From Aquipluma nitroreducens (lineage in GTDB: Bacteria > Bacteroidota > Bacteroidia > Bacteroidales > Prolixibacteraceae): DNA of 64,000 nucleotides. Positions 61,756 through 64,000 of this stretch are shown piece after piece. The notes beneath the pieces are model-generated. The model was not told the DNA's origin and made no database searches. It saw only the letters and a program-made list of their open reading frames with translations. Each line of letters starts with the position of its first letter. The stretch's first letter is position 1. The DNA lies in contig NZ_AP018694.1 in the NCBI RefSeq assembly GCF_009689585.1, positions 2,061,001-2,125,000 of the forward strand, read 5' to 3'. A program made the translations under genes and the position numbers.

Positions 61756-64000
61756 CTAATTAATTTTAAAAGCAAGATCTTCATGCGTTTCAAAATAGGC
61801 AAGTAATTCATCTGTTATTTCGATCCGTGTATTTCTTGAAAACAGATTCACCATCATTTTTGTTTCGGGATCCCAAACATCAAATTTAAGCAGCGTCTTG
61901 CCTTTGCTGTTCAAGGTCAGGTCGCACAACTCTGTTACCAGCCCATTGGTAAGAGATGGCAGTGGTATTTTAACGGTTATACTTTTAAAGTACTTCTCTC
62001 GTATTTCTTCCATCAGCTCTATCCGATTCACTTTAAATTCAAGTTGCTCGCCGCCAAACCGGTTCTGAACCGAGCCCCTAACCATCAGAAAAAGGCCGGG
62101 CTTACAGTATTTGCCGAACTCGACGTAATCTTTCGCAAAAAAGAACATCTTGTACGAATCGGTATAGTCGGTCAAAACCATGTAACAGAATGGCTTCCCA
62201 TTTTTACTAAACGACTCTCGGGCTTCGGTCACCATTCCGGCAAAAGTCATCTCGCGCCCTTTCAGCGGCTCAATGTTGTTGTTCAGGTCTTTAAACGAAA
62301 CATCTTTAGTAACCAGGGTTTTAATTTCGATTTTGTACTTATCCAGAGGGTGCGAAGTCAGGTAAACGCCCACCAAGCTTCGCTCTTTTTCGAGCAATAC
62401 CAAATCAGCCCATTCAGGAACTATTGCCGGTTCAGGCTTCTGGACCGACTGATTCGACATGATTTCTCCGAAAAGCGAAAGGGTTGCATTATTGCTTTCG
62501 TATTGCATCTTACTTCCGTAGCGAGTCAACTTTTCAATGAAAGACTGGTCATTCTCGTCAGGCGCAAAATATTGACTGCGGGTGTGCATTTTAAACGAGT
62601 CGAATGCCCCGGCCATAGCCAACGCTTCCAGGTTTTTCTTGTTTACCGACTGTAGATTTACCCGTTCAACAAAATCGTAAATATCTTTGAATTCGCCACC
62701 TTTCCGTGCTTTGATGATATCCTGAACGGCTCCCTCGCCTACTCCCTTTATTGCGGCCATCCCAAACCTTACATTACCGGCTTTGTTTACTGTGAATTTG
62801 GCATAACTTTCGCTCACATCTGGTCCGAGCACATTCATATTCATGCGCTTGCACTCTTCCATCAGCTTCGTAATTTCAGTAATGTTGCTGAGGTTTCGGC
62901 TCATGTTGGCAGCCATAAATTCAGCTGGATAGTGTGCTTTTAAATAGCCGGTTTGGTAAGCAACGGCAGCATAACAAACCGAGTGCGATTTATTGAATGC
63001 ATAACTGGCAAATGCTTCCCAGTCTTTCCAGATTTTATCGATCAGTTTGCCCGGATCTTTACCTCCTTCGGTGCAGCCTTCAATAAACTTTGGGTTATTC
63101 ATACAGCCGTCGTGAAACTTTACTTTCAGTTTATCCATCATGGCTATCAGCTTTTTACCCATCGCTTTACGCAACGAATCGGAGTCTCCACGGGTAAAAC
63201 CTGCCAAAGCCCTTGACTGGAGCATTACCTGTTCCTGATACACCGTAATTCCGTAGGTATCATTCAGGTAGGGTTCCATCAGGGGTGAATCGTATTCAAT
63301 TTTCTCCTGACCATGTTTCCGCTTGATAAACGAAGGAATATACTCCATTGGTCCCGGGCGATATAGTGCATTCATGGCAACCAGATCTTCGAAACGACTG
63401 GGTTTCAGGTTACGGAGGTGTTTCTTCATTCCAGGCGACTCAAACTGGAAGATGCCTGTAGTGTCACCGTTACTGAAAAGCTCTAAAGTGAGCGGATCGT
63501 TCTCCGGGAGATGATCCATATCGATTGTTATTCCTCGCGAAAGCTTAATATTTTCAATGGTTTCCTTGATGATGGATAGGGTCTTCAGTCCCAGAAAGTC
63601 CATCTTCAAAAGGCCGATGTCTTCTACAAAATGCCCGTCATACTGGGTTGTCAGGAGAAAATCGTCGTCCTTGGTAGGCATAACCGGAATATGGTCGGTC
63701 AACGGGTCGCGGCTAATCAGGATCCCGCAGGCATGAATCCCGGTCTGACGAACCGAACCTTCAAGCGTCTGCGCAAACTTCAGGGTTGTACGAATCAATT
63801 CGTTTGGGGAATTCAGTTCCTGTTTCAACTCCGGACTATCCTTAAAAGCGATGTTGAAGTTCATCTTCGGAGCATCCGGAACCAGTTTTGTTAAACGATC
63901 GGCCTCCTGAAGTGGTAATTTCAACACCCGTGCCACGTCTTTGATCGCCGATTTAGTGGCCATTGTTCCGAAAGTACAGATGTGCGCAACTTTGTCGGCA
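61756..64000 (-). CDS. dnaE: DNA polymerase III alpha subunit DnaE, partial (N-terminus outside)
   Basis: About 748 C-terminal residues are visible; the frame continues past the internal ATG at 63963 to the window edge (AHICTFGTMATKSAIKD), so the true start lies outside. The catalytic palm is visible with TQYDGHFVEDIGLLKMDFLG containing the third catalytic Asp. The rest of the polymerase core includes GIFQFESPGMKKHLRNLKP, LYRPGPMEYIPSFIKRKHG and FNKSHSVCYAAVAYQTGYLKAHYP. A helix-hairpin-helix region, an OB fold (FAGMVTEARESF, RGSVQNRFGGEQLEFKV) and a C-terminal clamp/tau-binding region follow. This is the replicative polymerase subunit. The first two catalytic Asp residues lie upstream of the window. 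Confidence 0.96.
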   Translation of the reverse strand, partial: ADKVAHICTFGTMATKSAIKDVARVLKLPLQEADRLTKLVPDAPKMNFNIAFKDSPELKQELNSPNELIRTTLKFAQTLEGSVRQTGIHACGILISRDPLTDHIPVMPTKDDDFLLTTQYDGHFVEDIGLLKMDFLGLKTLSIIKETIENIKLSRGITIDMDHLPENDPLTLELFSNGDTTGIFQFESPGMKKHLRNLKPSRFEDLVAMNALYRPGPMEYIPSFIKRKHGQEKIEYDSPLMEPYLNDTYGITVYQEQVMLQSRALAGFTRGDSDSLRKAMGKKLIAMMDKLKVKFHDGCMNNPKFIEGCTEGGKDPGKLIDKIWKDWEAFASYAFNKSHSVCYAAVAYQTGYLKAHYPAEFMAANMSRNLSNITEITKLMEECKRMNMNVLGPDVSESYAKFTVNKAGNVRFGMAAIKGVGEGAVQDIIKARKGGEFKDIYDFVERVNLQSVNKKNLEALAMAGAFDSFKMHTRSQYFAPDENDQSFIEKLTRYGSKMQYESNNATLSLFGEIMSNQSVQKPEPAIVPEWADLVLLEKERSLVGVYLTSHPLDKYKIEIKTLVTKDVSFKDLNNNIEPLKGREMTFAGMVTEARESFSKNGKPFCYMVLTDYTDSYKMFFFAKDYVEFGKYCKPGLFLMVRGSVQNRFGGEQLEFKVNRIELMEEIREKYFKSITVKIPLPSLTNGLVTELCDLTLNSKGKTLLKFDVWDPETKMMVNLFSRNTRIEITDELLAYFETHEDLAFKIN

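Noticed and set aside
62044-62655. A 203-codon plus-strand frame
   Set aside because: Antisense to dnaE; no recognisable features.

Overview
The window looks like part of a chromosome of a Bacteroidota bacterium, most likely from the Bacteroidales/Marinilabiliales side, though I cannot name a genus. The reasons are promoters of the TAnnTTTG type upstream of many genes, few Shine-Dalgarno sites, lipoproteins and TonB-dependent transport, a giant GEVED/HYR/SprB-type surface protein, patatin-BamA and RND-TolC fusions, and short palindromic intergenic repeats. No tRNA, rRNA, CRISPR array, transposase or phage gene was recognised.

Layout. 1-6386 (-): a giant exported modular adhesin whose C-terminus lies outside the window. 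6.7-7.4 kb (-): two small genes (S4 RNA-binding, MmcQ/YjbR). 7.6-9.6 kb (+): kup potassium transporter. 9.7-12.3 kb: a DUF4105/Lnb-like membrane protein (-) and a PSP1/RicT-like protein (+). 12.3-17.7 kb (-): mevalonate pathway genes (fni, class II HMG-CoA reductase, GYDIA GHMP kinase, mvaD, mevalonate kinase). 17.8-23.6 kb (-): leucine-type acyl-CoA degradation (acyl-CoA dehydrogenase, both methylcrotonyl-CoA carboxylase subunits, methylglutaconyl-CoA hydratase). 23.6-34.4 kb (-): mtaB, miaB, a ferredoxin-NADP-reductase-like flavoprotein, hipB-hipA-trmN6, comM, a glutamine amidotransferase, a DEAD-box helicase and a GH16 glucanase lipoprotein. 34.8-36.3 kb (+): a divergent tryptophanase/tyrosine phenol-lyase homologue. 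36.4-38.5 kb (-): a Cys-rich exported protein and cardiolipin synthase. 38.8-42.5 kb (+): an apparent copper-uptake cassette ending in an OprC-like receptor. 42.5-45.6 kb: ribD (-), prmC (+) and a membrane-anchored EEP phosphatase (+). 45.7-51.9 kb (+): a TetR-controlled RND efflux system with four visible operator copies and a pump fused to its TolC-like outer-membrane channel. 52.1-60.2 kb (+): an envelope glycolipid cluster (GT2, LABN protein, two GT39 enzymes, epimerase, a degenerate acyl-carrier-like protein, patatin-BamA). 60.2-64 kb (-): DUF58 protein, thioredoxin and the C-terminal part of DnaE.

How the genes work together. The most striking stretch is 12.3-23.6 kb. Read in one direction, it encodes every step from isovaleryl-CoA to HMG-CoA and from HMG-CoA to IPP/DMAPP, if the GYDIA kinase serves as phosphomevalonate kinase. 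Neither HMG-CoA synthase nor HMG-CoA lyase is present here. This suggests, but does not prove, that leucine carbon can be routed directly into isoprenoids. Other points of note are an OprC-type CxxxM...HxM copper site in the TonB receptor, an ACP-like protein lacking the phosphopantetheine serine, a dispersed and partly paired REP-like hairpin ending in GGCAAAGGATA, and a discoidin-like domain inserted inside a GEVED domain of the adhesin.
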